In this document: positions 20,431-29,452 of the stretch, in pieces
How positions within the stretch are numbered: position 1 is the first letter of the stretch
How the letters are laid out: every line of letters begins with the position of its first letter
Assembly (NCBI RefSeq): GCF_007570865.1
Contig: NZ_VLPS01000009.1
Location: forward strand, 62,001-126,000
Length of the DNA: 64,000 nt
From: Atlantibacter subterraneus
GTDB lineage: Bacteria > Pseudomonadota > Gammaproteobacteria > Enterobacterales > Enterobacteriaceae
Direction: 5' to 3'
The notes under the pieces: model-generated
The model's database searches: none
The model's input: the letters and a program-made list of their open reading frames with translations, nothing else
Told to the model about the DNA's origin: nothing
Made by a program: the position numbers and the translations under genes

Positions 20431-22077
20431 TTATTTCACGCAGCTGGCGCACTGCGATGACTGGATTTGGGCGAAGAAGTCGTTGCCTTTGTCATCCACG
20501 AGGATAAACGCCGGGAAATCTTCCACTTCGATTTTCCAGATCGCTTCCATACCCAGCTCCGGGTATTCGACGCATTCCAGGCTCTTGATGCTGCTTTGCG
20601 CCAGCACCGCCGCCGGGCCGCCGATGCTGCCCAGGTAGAAGCCGCCGTGCTTGTGGCAGGCGTCGGTAACCTGTTTGCTGCGGTTGCCCTTCGCCAGCAT
20701 GATCATACTGCCGCCATTGGCCTGGAGCAGATCAACGTAGGAGTCCATGCGCCCTGCGGTGGTCGGGCCGAGCGAGCCGGAGGCGTAGCCTTCCGGGGTT
20801 TTGGCCGGGCCGGCGTAATAGATCGGGTGATCTTTCACGTACTGCGGCAGCCCTTCGCCATTGTCGATGCGTTCTTTAAGTTTGGCGTGGGCGATATCAC
20901 GCGCCACGATGATGGTACCGGAGAGCGACAGGCGGGTAGATACCGGATATTGCGACAGCTGCGCCAGAATGTCGTTCATCGGGCGGTTAAGGTCCACGCG
21001 CACCGCTTCGCCTTCTCCGGCGCGTTGCAGTTCTTTCGGGATGTACTTGCCTGGGTTGTTTTCCAGTTTTTCAATCCAGATGCCCTGGCGGTTGATTTTG
21101 GCTTTGATGTTGCGGTCTGCCGAGCAGGAAACGCCCATGCCCACCGGGCAGGACGCGCCGTGACGCGGCAACCGCACCACGCGGATGTCGTGGGCAAAGT
21201 ATTTGCCGCCGAACTGCGCCCCGAGACCGAGTTTTTGGGCTTCTTCCAGCAATTCTTTCTCAAGCTGGGTGTCGCGGAACGCCTGGCCGTGTTCGTTACC
21301 CTCGGTCGGCAGGCCGTCGTAGTACTTGGTGGACGCCAGCTTGACGGTTTTTAAGGTCGATTCTGCCGAGGTGCCGCCGATGACAAACGCAATATGGTAT
21401 GGCGGGCAGGCTGCGGTGCCCAGGCTGCGCATTTTCTCCACCAGCCAGTTTTTCAACTTGCCTGGGGTGAGTAGCGCTTTGGTTTCCTGGTACAGATAGG
21501 TTTTATTTGCCGAACCGCCGCCTTTAGCGATGCACAGGAATTTGTACTCGTCGCCGTCCACGCTGTAGAGGTCAATCTGCGCCGGTAAGTTGGTGCCGGT
21601 ATTCACCTCTTTGTACATATCCAGCGCGGCATTCTGGGAGTAGCGCAGGTTATCTTCGATATAGGTGTTATAAACGCCGTGCGCCAGCGCGGCTTCATCC
21701 CCGCCGCCGGTCCAGACACGCTGGCCTTTTTTCCCGACGATAATCGCGGTGCCGGTGTCCTGGCAGGTCGGCAAAATACCTTTGGCAGCAATTTCTGAGT
21801 TACGTAAAAATTGCAGCGCCACATACTTGTCGTTTTCGCTGGCTTCCGGGTCGGCCAGGATATCCGCCACCTGCTGCTGATGGGCCGGACGCAGCATAAA
21901 CGACGCGTCATGGAAGGCGTGTTGCGCCAGCAGGGTCAGGGCCTGCGGATCGACTTTAACGATCTCCTGGCCTTCGAATTCGCTGACGCTAACGTGATCG
22001 GTGCTCAACAGATAGTATTCGGTATCATCCTTTTTGAGCGGAAAGGGGTCCTGATAATGGAAGGGTTTGTTTGACAT
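20431..22077 (-). CDS. fumA: Class I iron-sulfur fumarase FumA
   Basis: A 548-residue fumarate hydratase containing a [4Fe-4S] cluster, equal in length to the E. coli enzyme. Cys105 in [10 protein letters not shown] is the first cluster ligand; the further cysteines are near residues 224 (ACPPYH) and 318 (VSCSADRN). It converts fumarate to malate in the aerobic TCA cycle and is sensitive to superoxide. It is divergent from manA across a 203-base promoter region. No anomaly noted. Confidence 0.98.
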   Translation of the reverse strand: MSNKPFHYQDPFPLKKDDTEYYLLSTDHVSVSEFEGQEIVKVDPQALTLLAQHAFHDASFMLRPAHQQQVADILADPEASENDKYVALQFLRNSEIAAKGILPTCQDTGTAIIVGKKGQRVWTGGGDEAALAHGVYNTYIEDNLRYSQNAALDMYKEVNTGTNLPAQIDLYSVDGDEYKFLCIAKGGGSANKTYLYQETKALLTPGKLKNWLVEKMRSLGTAACPPYHIAFVIGGTSAESTLKTVKLASTKYYDGLPTEGNEHGQAFRDTQLEKELLEEAQKLGLGAQFGGKYFAHDIRVVRLPRHGASCPVGMGVSCSADRNIKAKINRQGIWIEKLENNPGKYIPKELQRAGEGEAVRVDLNRPMNDILAQLSQYPVSTRLSLSGTIIVARDIAHAKLKERIDNGEGLPQYVKDHPIYYAGPAKTPEGYASGSLGPTTAGRMDSYVDLLQANGGSMIMLAKGNRSKQVTDACHKHGGFYLGSIGGPAAVLAQSSIKSLECVEYPELGMEAIWKIEVEDFPAFILVDDKGNDFFAQIQSSQCASCVK

Positions 22078-22280
22078 TGTTCTCTCACTGACAGCCTAAG
22101 TTTAACTATTATTCATTCAGCACATTGTCCATGTGCCGTGTGCAAAAGCGAGTGCTGACATGCTACACAATTTTTTAACAAAAACTGAGACAAAGACGAC
22201 TTTTTACCATCCGGGGTTACTTCACCGCGAATTGTTGGTTTAATACAGCAAGTTAATTCCACCTTGTTAAAGGCTTAATC

Positions 22281-23459
22281 ATGCAAAAACTCATAAACTC
22301 AGTGCAAAACTATGCCTGGGGTAGCAAAACTGCGCTAACGGAGCTGTACGGCATCGCCAATTCTGAAAACCTGCCGATGGCAGAATTATGGATGGGGGCG
22401 CACCCGAAAAGCAGTTCGAAAATTGAGGGCCAGGACGGTAGCCTTCACGCTTTGCGTGACGTGATTGATGCAGATAAGTCAGCCCTGCTGGGCGACGCGG
22501 TGGCAACGCGCTTCGGCGAATTGCCGTTTCTGTTTAAAGTGCTGTGCGCCGACCAGCCGCTGTCTATCCAGGTTCACCCTAACAAGCAGGCCTCCGAAGA
22601 GGGCTTCGCCAAAGAAAATGCCGCGGGCATCCCGCTGGACGCGGCTGAACGCAATTACAAAGATCCCAACCACAAGCCGGAACTGGTGTTCGCGTTAACC
22701 CCTTTCCTGGCGATGAACGCCTTCCGCGAATTTTCTGACATTATCGCCCTGCTACAACCGGTGGCGGGCGCGCATACCGCTATCGCCCATTTTCTGGAAA
22801 ACCCCAATGAAGAGCGGCTGAGCCAGCTGTTCGCCGGCTTGCTAAGTATGGAAGGCGAGAAAAAATCCCGGGCGCTGGCGGTGCTGAAAGCGGCGCTGAA
22901 TAGCCAGCAGGGCGAGCCCTGGCAGACTATCCGTACAATTTCAGAGTTTTACCCGGACGACAGCGGCCTGTTTTCTCCGCTGCTGCTGAACGTGGTGAAA
23001 CTCAACCCGGGCGAAGCAATGTTCCTGTTTGCCGAAACGCCGCATGCATACCTGAAAGGCGTGGCGCTGGAAGTGATGGCCAACTCTGACAACGTGCTGC
23101 GCGCCGGTTTAACGCCGAAGTACATCGACATCCCGGAACTGGTGGCGAACGTGAAATTCACCCCGCGCGCCGCCGACACCCTGCTGACCGCGCCGACGCG
23201 CGACGGCAATACGCTGGACTTCCCGATCCCGGTTGAGGACTTTGCTTTCTCTTTGCATGACCTGACTGCCGAACCTGCCACGCTAAGCCAGCAAAGCGCT
23301 GCTATCCTGTTTTGCGTGGAGGGCGAAGCGACCGTCAGTAAAGAAGCTCAGACGTTGACGCTTAAAGCGGGTGAATCTGCCTTTATCAGCGCCGCCGACT
23401 CCCCTGTTGGCATCAGTGGCAATGGCCGTTTAGCTCGGGTTTATAATAAGCTCAACTAA
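22281..23459 (+). CDS. manA: Mannose-6-phosphate isomerase ManA
   Basis: A 392-residue zinc-dependent type I phosphomannose isomerase. The first zinc ligands are in LSIQVHPNKQ (Gln/His near 97-99), a Glu lies near 134, and the TPHAYLKG segment carries the last His. It interconverts mannose 6-phosphate and fructose 6-phosphate, linking mannose use with GDP-mannose synthesis for capsule and colanic acid. It is divergent from fumA and ends in a clear terminator. Confidence 0.98.
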   Translation: MQKLINSVQNYAWGSKTALTELYGIANSENLPMAELWMGAHPKSSSKIEGQDGSLHALRDVIDADKSALLGDAVATRFGELPFLFKVLCADQPLSIQVHPNKQASEEGFAKENAAGIPLDAAERNYKDPNHKPELVFALTPFLAMNAFREFSDIIALLQPVAGAHTAIAHFLENPNEERLSQLFAGLLSMEGEKKSRALAVLKAALNSQQGEPWQTIRTISEFYPDDSGLFSPLLLNVVKLNPGEAMFLFAETPHAYLKGVALEVMANSDNVLRAGLTPKYIDIPELVANVKFTPRAADTLLTAPTRDGNTLDFPIPVEDFAFSLHDLTAEPATLSQQSAAILFCVEGEATVSKEAQTLTLKAGESAFISAADSPVGISGNGRLARVYNKLN

Positions 23460-23514
23460 GTTACTGATCTTTTAGAAATGCGTTGCTAAGCTTTATCCAG
23501 CACGTCATTCATCA

Positions 23515-23550
23515 TGCCAGACGATGAGAAGTCGTCTGGCTTTATTTTTT
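23515..23550 (+). terminator. Rho-independent terminator of manA
   Basis: A GCCAGACGA/TCGTCTGGC hairpin with a GAGAAG-type loop is followed by a long T-rich tail (TTTATTTTTT), about 55 bases past the manA stop and only 14 before ydgA. Confidence 0.88.
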
Positions 23551-23564
23551 AGGGATAAACAATT

Positions 23565-25121
23565 ATGAAAAAATCTCTGGTTGCCGTCGGTGTGATTGTT
23601 GCTCTGGGCGTAGTGTGGACCGGCGCGTCCTGGTACACCGGCAAACAACTCGAATCGCGGATTGCTGGCATGATCGCTAACGCCAACAGCGAACTGAAAC
23701 GCAGCGCGCCACAGGCGGGCGTTGAGTTAGGCTATCAGAATTATCAGCGCGGCGTATTCTCCAGCCACCTGCAACTGGTAGTGAAACCCATCGAGGGCGT
23801 TGCCAGTCCGTTGATTAAGCCTGGTCAAAGCGTGGTGTTTAATGAGGACGTCAGCCATGGCCCCTTCCCGCTCGCCCAATTGAAAAAGCTTAATGTGATC
23901 CCATCGATGGCTTCGGTGCGCACGACGCTGGTCAATAACGAGGCGTCAAAACCGCTGTTTGACATGACCAAAGGCCAGTCGGTATTCGATTCCCAAACCC
24001 GCGTAGGCTATAACGGCAGCACGGCTTCCGAGATTACACTTGCGGCGCTGAATTACGAAAAGGCCGAAGAGAAAGTGGCGTTTAGCGGCGGCACATTTAA
24101 TCTTGACGCCGACGGTGAAGGCAACGAAATCAGTCTGAAAGGCGATGCGCAGAGCGGTCTGGTCAGCGCGGTCAACGAATACGGCCAGCGGGTACAGATG
24201 ACTTTTAACGGTCTGAAGTCCGACGGCTCCAGCAAACTGACCGAATTTGACGAGCGTGTCGGCGCACAGAAACTGTCGATTGAAAAATTTGCCGTGGCGG
24301 TCGAAGGCAAAGAGATGGCGGTGATTGACGGGCTGCATCTGGATGCGAAATCTGACGTCGGCCAGGACAAGAAGAAAATCGACAGCGAAATCAACTACGT
24401 GATGGATGCGCTGAAGGTCCAGAATCAGAACCTGGGCAGCGGCAAACTCACCGTGAAAATCGGCGGGATTGACGGCCAGGCGTGGCATCAGTTTAGCCAG
24501 CAGTATAATGGTCAGATTCAGGGGCTGTTAACCGATCCTGCAGTTCAGGATAATCCGGCACTGTATCAGCAGAAAGCGTTAGAAATCCTGGTGGCTAACT
24601 TCCCACTGTTGCTGAAAGGCGACCCGGTAGTGACCGTCGCCCCGCTGAGCTGGAAAAACGACAAAGGTGAAAGTTCTTTCAATTTGTCGCTGTTCCTGAA
24701 GGATCCTTCCGCTAACACTACCCCTGCCACAACACCGGAACAGCAGCTCGACCGGGTTGTGAAATCGCTGGAAAGCAAACTGGTGATCCCGGTGGATATG
24801 GCCACCGAGTTTATGACCCAGATCGCCCGCCTGGAAGGTTATCAGGAGGACCAGGCCGAGAAACTGGCGTCCCAGCAGGTGAAAGGCCTGGCGGCCATGG
24901 GGCAGATGTTCCGCATCACCTCAATGGAAGACAACAACATTGTCTCCAGCCTGCAATACGGTAATGGTCAGGTAACCCTCAACGGCCAGAAAATGCCGCT
25001 CGGCGAGTTCGTTGGTATGTTTGGCTTACCGGGCGATGCCGTGCCGGTACCCGTCCCGGTTCCGGTGCCTGTCCCGGTTCCTGCTCCGGCGACCCCGCCT
25101 GCTGCCGTACCGCAGCAATAA
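23565..25121 (+). CDS. ydgA: DUF945 family protein YdgA, with proline-valine repeat tail
   Basis: A 518-residue protein with an N-terminal hydrophobic segment (about residues 4-20), which is a signal anchor or signal peptide. The rest is the DUF945 domain, predicted periplasmic or membrane-associated; the function is unknown in E. coli apart from reported binding to other envelope proteins. The last 27 residues are low complexity: about seven Val-Pro dipeptides, then a Pro/Ala-rich end. At the DNA level 25040-25090 is a short imperfect repeat of CCGGT and CCCGT units. The E. coli protein is about 16 residues shorter. Confidence 0.92.
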   Translation: MKKSLVAVGVIVALGVVWTGASWYTGKQLESRIAGMIANANSELKRSAPQAGVELGYQNYQRGVFSSHLQLVVKPIEGVASPLIKPGQSVVFNEDVSHGPFPLAQLKKLNVIPSMASVRTTLVNNEASKPLFDMTKGQSVFDSQTRVGYNGSTASEITLAALNYEKAEEKVAFSGGTFNLDADGEGNEISLKGDAQSGLVSAVNEYGQRVQMTFNGLKSDGSSKLTEFDERVGAQKLSIEKFAVAVEGKEMAVIDGLHLDAKSDVGQDKKKIDSEINYVMDALKVQNQNLGSGKLTVKIGGIDGQAWHQFSQQYNGQIQGLLTDPAVQDNPALYQQKALEILVANFPLLLKGDPVVTVAPLSWKNDKGESSFNLSLFLKDPSANTTPATTPEQQLDRVVKSLESKLVIPVDMATEFMTQIARLEGYQEDQAEKLASQQVKGLAAMGQMFRITSMEDNNIVSSLQYGNGQVTLNGQKMPLGEFVGMFGLPGDAVPVPVPVPVPVPVPAPATPPAAVPQQ

Positions 25122-25127
25122 CTGTAG

Positions 25128-25151
25128 ATGGCCTCGCGAGAGGCCATTTTT
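25128..25151 (+). terminator. Rho-independent terminator of ydgA, touching malI
   Basis: An eight-base stem ATGGCCTC/GAGGCCAT with a GCGA tetraloop and five T. Its tail overlaps the last bases of the convergent malI frame. Confidence 0.85.
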
Positions 25152-26178
25152 ATTTACGCTTTATTAACCTGCCTGCCAGTACGTGATGCCGGTGTGCTTC
25201 ATCGCCGTGCTCAATCCGGTGAGCCATGCGCTCTGCGACTTCACGCCCCATCTCCTGCGCCGGTAGCGCCATCCAGGTGACGGGAATATCTTCCAGCTTA
25301 TCGTCTGATAATTCGGTAAACGCGCCTAACGCTACGCTGCGGTCAAAGTAGCTTTCCAGCCCTGATTCGCCGCTTTGCAGCCCGGCGCGCATCAACCCGA
25401 ACCAGGCACCCAGGGCGATGGTACTGTTATGACAAATTACCGCGCTGATGGTGGGGTTGTGGCGCAGCAATGCGCTGATTGCCTCCGCGGCCTGCTTCTG
25501 GCTGTTTTCGCACTCCACCACCCATTCGCTGTGAAAAGGCAAACCGTATTGCAAAAGAGTGGCGCAATAACCGCCGAGCCGTTCGGCGCGGGTTAGCGAA
25601 CCGCTGTTGCCGCCCAGCCAGGCGATACGCTGGTGCCCCTGCTTGATCAGATGTTCGGTGAGCATCTGCGCTGCCTGGAGGTTATCAGGACGCAGCGTGT
25701 CGGCTTCATCGAGGTAACTGGCGCGCGAAGCAAACACCAGCGGAATCTCTCTCTGCTGCGCCTTTTCACGCAGTTCCGCGCCCATGCCGGCTGCGCCCGC
25801 GATAATCACTCCATCGACCCCCTGATTCAATAAAGTATCAAAGCAGTGCAGCATCTGCTGACCGTCTTGTCCGCTCTGGCTGAGCAGTAACATCCTGCCC
25901 TGCCTTTCCAGCGCATCGGTGAGCCCGGCGATCAGCTGCGCATAGAAAGGATGGCAGACGTCCCGGGCAATCAGGCCGATTACCCCACTTTGCCCGCCGC
26001 GCAACGCCGAGGCCTGGCGGTTGCGTACAAATCCCAGTTTTTCGACGGCTTCATTAACGCGCAGCCCGGTCGCCGCCGAGATGCGGCCTTTGCCGCTGAG
26101 TACCAGCGAAACGGTGCTAACCGATACGCCCGCCTCCAGCGCCACATCGTTTATGGTAATTTTCTTTTCCTGCATCAT
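25150..26178 (-). CDS. malI: LacI-family repressor MalI
   Basis: A 342-residue LacI-type regulator. The helix-turn-helix is ITINDVALEAGVSVSTVSLVLSG at residues 6-28, followed by the hinge and a periplasmic-binding-like effector domain. In E. coli MalI represses malXY and itself; the natural inducer is unknown. Two identical palindromic operators lie in the divergent malI-malX interval. It converges on ydgA; the E. coli uidABCR and hdhA genes that separate these two are absent here. Confidence 0.95.
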   Translation of the reverse strand: MMQEKKITINDVALEAGVSVSTVSLVLSGKGRISAATGLRVNEAVEKLGFVRNRQASALRGGQSGVIGLIARDVCHPFYAQLIAGLTDALERQGRMLLLSQSGQDGQQMLHCFDTLLNQGVDGVIIAGAAGMGAELREKAQQREIPLVFASRASYLDEADTLRPDNLQAAQMLTEHLIKQGHQRIAWLGGNSGSLTRAERLGGYCATLLQYGLPFHSEWVVECENSQKQAAEAISALLRHNPTISAVICHNSTIALGAWFGLMRAGLQSGESGLESYFDRSVALGAFTELSDDKLEDIPVTWMALPAQEMGREVAERMAHRIEHGDEAHRHHVLAGRLIKRK

Positions 26179-26200
26179 CCGGCAGGCGCTCCTGACTGTC

Positions 26201-26216
26201 GATAAAACGTTTTATC
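26201..26216. promoter_or_regulatory. MalI operator 1 (malI side)
   Basis: A perfect 16-base palindrome GATAAAACGTTTTATC located 22 bases before the malI start codon. It is identical to the second copy at 26279-26294, with centres 78 bases apart. Confidence 0.9.
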
Positions 26217-26278
26217 AATATCGGATTATTATAAATGTTTCTCAGTGATAAATTGTGACTGGCTGCTCATTAAAATTT

Positions 26279-26294
26279 GATAAAACGTTTTATC
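26279..26294. promoter_or_regulatory. MalI operator 2 (malX side)
   Basis: A second perfect copy of GATAAAACGTTTTATC, 43 bases before the malX start. This position fits repression of the malXY promoter by MalI. Confidence 0.9.
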
Positions 26295-26337
26295 TTGCGC
26301 TGCATCATCAAACACTGGCGTTTAACAAGGAGCCGCT

Positions 26338-27930
26338 ATGGCGACATCAGCCACCCCAAAAATCACTTTATGGGAATTCTTTCAGCAGTTGGGCAAGACC
26401 TTTATGTTGCCCGTCGCTCTGCTTTCGTTTTGCGGCATTATGCTGGGGATCGGCAGTTCTCTGAGCAGCCACGACGTCACCACCCTGATGCCTTTTTTGG
26501 CAAATCCGGTGCTGCAATCCATCTTCGTCTGGATGAGCAAAATCGGTTCTTTCGCGTTCAGCTTCCTGCCGGTCATGTTTTGTATTGCCATTCCGCTAGG
26601 GCTGGCGCGCGAAAATAAAGGCGTTGCTGCATTTGCCGGTTTTGTTGGCTTTGCGGTGATGAATCTGGCAGTGAATTTCTGGCTGACCGCGAAAGGCATT
26701 TTACCCACCAGCGATCCGGCAATTCTGAAAGCTAACAATATTCAGAGCATCCTTGGTATTCAGTCTATCGATACCGGGATCCTCGGCGCTGTCATCGCCG
26801 GGGTGATCGTGTGGCTGCTGCACGAACGTTTTCACAGCGTGCGTCTGCCGGATGCGCTGGCCTTCTTTGGCGGTACCCGCTTTGTCCCCATCGTGACGAC
26901 CTTTGTGATGGGCCTGGTAGGCCTGGTGGTCCCGCTCATTTGGCCGTTCTTCGCCATGGGCATTAACGGGCTCGGCCATATTATCAATAGCGCCGGTGAT
27001 TTTGGCCCGATGCTGTTCGGTACCGGAGAGCGCCTGCTGTTGCCATTCGGCCTGCAGCACATTCTGGTGGCATTGATTCGCTTCACCGATGCAGGCGGCA
27101 CCATGGACGTCTGCGGCCACACGGTGAGCGGCGCGCTGACCATTTTCCAGGCCCAGCTAAGCTGCCCGGAAACCCACGGTTTCTCAGAGAGTGCGACCCG
27201 CTTCCTCTCCCAGGGGAAAATGCCGGCCTTTTTAGGCGGCTTGCCGGGCGCGGCGCTGGCGATGTATCACTGCGCGCGCCCAGAAAACCGTCACAAGATT
27301 AAAGGTCTGCTGATTTCCGGCGTGATCGCCTGCGTGGTCGGCGGCACCACTGAACCGCTGGAGTTCCTGTTCCTGTTTGTCGCCCCGCTGCTGTATTTAA
27401 TCCACGCGCTGCTGACCGGCCTGGGCTTTACCATGATGGCGGTGTTGGGCGTGACCATCGGCAACACCGACGGCAACGTGATCGATTTTGTGGTGTTCGG
27501 CATTCTGCACGGCCTGTCTACCAAATGGTATATGGTGCCGGTCGTGGCTGCGGTGTGGTTCGTGGCTTACTATGCGATTTTCCGCTTTGCCATCACCCGC
27601 TGGAATATCAAAACGCCGGGCCGCGATATTGAAACTGCGAACGTGCAGGAAAAACTGCAGGCTGGCGCGCCGGGTAAATCAGGCTATAACGTGCCGGCGA
27701 TACTGGCGGCGCTGGGCGGCGCGGAGAACATTGTTTCGCTCGACAACTGCATCACCCGTCTGCGCCTGTCGGTAAAAGATATGTCGCTGGTGGATGTCGA
27801 CGCGCTGAAAGCCAATCGCGCCATTGGCGTGGTAAAGCTGAACCAGCACAATCTCCAGGTTGTCATTGGCACCCAGGTTCAATCTGTAAAAGATGAAATG
27901 GCTAACCTGATGAATATGGTCGAAGCATAA
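26338..27930 (+). CDS. malX: PTS permease MalX, EIICB component (glucose/maltose type)
   Basis: A 530-residue PTS membrane protein, same length as E. coli MalX. Residues 1-430 form the EIIC transport domain with about ten membrane segments (GTTEPLEFLF carries the sugar-site Glu). Residues 450-530 form the EIIB domain, with the phosphorylated cysteine in SLDNCITRLRLSV. It can transport glucose and maltose by facilitated diffusion or phosphorylation when expressed; the physiological substrate is unclear. An AAGGAG ribosome site lies before the ATG. It is first in the MalI-controlled malXY operon. Confidence 0.95.
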   Translation: MATSATPKITLWEFFQQLGKTFMLPVALLSFCGIMLGIGSSLSSHDVTTLMPFLANPVLQSIFVWMSKIGSFAFSFLPVMFCIAIPLGLARENKGVAAFAGFVGFAVMNLAVNFWLTAKGILPTSDPAILKANNIQSILGIQSIDTGILGAVIAGVIVWLLHERFHSVRLPDALAFFGGTRFVPIVTTFVMGLVGLVVPLIWPFFAMGINGLGHIINSAGDFGPMLFGTGERLLLPFGLQHILVALIRFTDAGGTMDVCGHTVSGALTIFQAQLSCPETHGFSESATRFLSQGKMPAFLGGLPGAALAMYHCARPENRHKIKGLLISGVIACVVGGTTEPLEFLFLFVAPLLYLIHALLTGLGFTMMAVLGVTIGNTDGNVIDFVVFGILHGLSTKWYMVPVVAAVWFVAYYAIFRFAITRWNIKTPGRDIETANVQEKLQAGAPGKSGYNVPAILAALGGAENIVSLDNCITRLRLSVKDMSLVDVDALKANRAIGVVKLNQHNLQVVIGTQVQSVKDEMANLMNMVEA

Positions 27931-27935
27931 AATGA

Positions 27936-27962
27936 ATGCCCCTTCGCGTCACGAAGGGGCAT
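27936..27962 (+). repeat. Intercistronic hairpin between malX and malY
   Basis: An 11-base perfect stem ATGCCCCTTCG/CGAAGGGGCAT with a five-base loop fills most of the 48-base gap. No T run follows, so read-through into malY is expected. It could protect the malX message or give partial termination. Confidence 0.7.
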
Positions 27963-27978
27963 CGCTTAAGGAAGGTCT

Positions 27979-29154
27979 ATGTTTGATTTTTCTACCCCGG
28001 TCGATCGCCACGGCACCTGGTGTACCCAGTGGGATTATGTTGCTGACCGCTTCGGCACCGCCGATCTGCTGCCGTTTACCATCTCTGATATGGATTTCCC
28101 CACCGCTCCCTGCATTATTGACGCGCTAAGCCAACGTATCAATCACGGCGTTTTCGGTTACAGTCGCTGGAAGCATGACGACTTTCTCTCAGCTATCAGC
28201 CACTGGTTTGCGACACGCTTTAATGCACAGGTTGATCAGGACGCCGTGGTTTATGGGCCGTCGGTCATTTATATGGTGTCTGAAATGATTCGTCAGTGGT
28301 CGAATCCCGGCGATGCGGTGCTGATACATACTCCGGCTTACGATGCCTTTTATAAAGCCATCGAAGGCAATCAGCGTCATGTGTTGGCCGCGCCGCTGCA
28401 AAAAAAGGCTAACGAGTGGGTTTGCGATATGACGCAACTGGAGGCGCTGCTGGCGCGCCCGGAATGCAAAGTCATGCTGTTGTGCAGCCCCCATAACCCT
28501 ACCGGTAAGGTATGGAGCCGGGATGAGCTCATCACTATGGCGCAGCTATGCGTCCGCTATAACGTGCGCGTAATTAGCGATGAAATTCATATGGATATGG
28601 TATGGGGCGGCAAGCGTCATATCCCCTGGAGCGAAGTGGGCGGCGAGCGCTATGCGCTGTTCACCTCCGGCTCAAAAAGCTTCAATATCCCCGCGCTGAC
28701 CGGTGCCTGGGGGATGATTGCCGACGCGGCGGATCGCGCGGCCTATCTCTCGGCGCTGAAAGGCCGCGACGGGCTCTCCTCCCCGGCGGTACTGGCGGTT
28801 GCCGCGCATATCGCCGCGTACCGGGACGGCGCGCCCTGGCTGGATGCGCTGCGCGACTACCTTGAACACAATATGCAGTACATTGCCCAGCGGCTGAACC
28901 TGGCTTTTCCGCAGCTTAACTGGCAGCCGCCTGAAGCAACCTATCTGGCATGGATTGATTTACGCGCGTTACACATTGACGACGCCCTGCTGCAAAAAAA
29001 CCTTATTGAACAGCAGAAAGTCGCCATTATGCGCGGCGATACCTACGGTGATGAAGGGCGCGGCTTTGTAAGGCTCAACGCCGGTTGCCCGCGCGTGAAG
29101 CTGGAAAAAGGCGTCGACGGGCTCATTAATGCGATACGCGCCTGCATGGCGTAA
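27979..29154 (+). CDS. malY: Cystathionine beta-lyase MalY, antagonist of MalT
   Basis: A 391-residue PLP enzyme of aminotransferase fold. The PLP lysine lies in FTSGSKSFNIPALTGAW near residue 233; LLCSPHNPTGKVW and VISDEIHMD are the other cofactor-site strands. It has C-S lyase activity on cystathionine and, in E. coli, binds and inhibits MalT, the maltose regulon activator. It is cotranscribed with malX and has an AAGGAAGG ribosome site. Confidence 0.95.
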   Translation: MFDFSTPVDRHGTWCTQWDYVADRFGTADLLPFTISDMDFPTAPCIIDALSQRINHGVFGYSRWKHDDFLSAISHWFATRFNAQVDQDAVVYGPSVIYMVSEMIRQWSNPGDAVLIHTPAYDAFYKAIEGNQRHVLAAPLQKKANEWVCDMTQLEALLARPECKVMLLCSPHNPTGKVWSRDELITMAQLCVRYNVRVISDEIHMDMVWGGKRHIPWSEVGGERYALFTSGSKSFNIPALTGAWGMIADAADRAAYLSALKGRDGLSSPAVLAVAAHIAAYRDGAPWLDALRDYLEHNMQYIAQRLNLAFPQLNWQPPEATYLAWIDLRALHIDDALLQKNLIEQQKVAIMRGDTYGDEGRGFVRLNAGCPRVKLEKGVDGLINAIRACMA

Positions 29155-29197
29155 CGCCATTGTGGTATTGTGTCGCCGCAAAAACTGCGGAGCCATT

Positions 29198-29272
29198 ATG
29201 CGTAAAACAACCTGGATACTTATTGCCGTCGCCATTGTGGTATGGGCAGCCAGTCAGGCTGGCTGGATCTAA
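29198..29272 (+). CDS. Small single-span membrane peptide, 24 residues
   Basis: An ATG-TAA frame encoding a 24-residue peptide: basic N-terminus MRKTT, then a hydrophobic stretch WILIAVAIVVWAA, then SQAGWI. It has a GGAG ribosome site five bases before the ATG and a textbook terminator two bases after the stop codon, which argues that it is a real gene. It lies 43 bases after malY and is probably read from the malXY transcript or a local promoter. I do not recognise a named family; the size and layout resemble the small inner-membrane proteins of enterobacteria. Confidence 0.6.
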   Translation: MRKTTWILIAVAIVVWAASQAGWI

Positions 29273-29274
29273 AC

Positions 29275-29299
29275 AAACCCGGGAAACCGGGTTTTTTAT
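29275..29299 (+). terminator. Rho-independent terminator after the small membrane peptide
   Basis: An eight-base perfect stem AAACCCGG/CCGGGTTT with a GAAA tetraloop and T-rich tail. It ends the malXY-small peptide unit before add. Confidence 0.9.
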
Positions 29300-29452
29300 T
29301 GGCGGGAGATTGATTGTTGCGCAACAACGAACCACTTGATGCGCAAACGACAGATTGTCGCGTGCATGGGGGGTGACAAACCCTTTATAATAAAATGCAC
29401 TTTATTCAAAAAACGCGTGAACTCACCACGCAAATTCAAAAAGAGTGCAACT

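Noticed and set aside
22281-23459. Possible second phosphomannose isomerase-like or cupin fusion
   Set aside because: Length and motifs fit ordinary ManA completely; nothing unusual remained.
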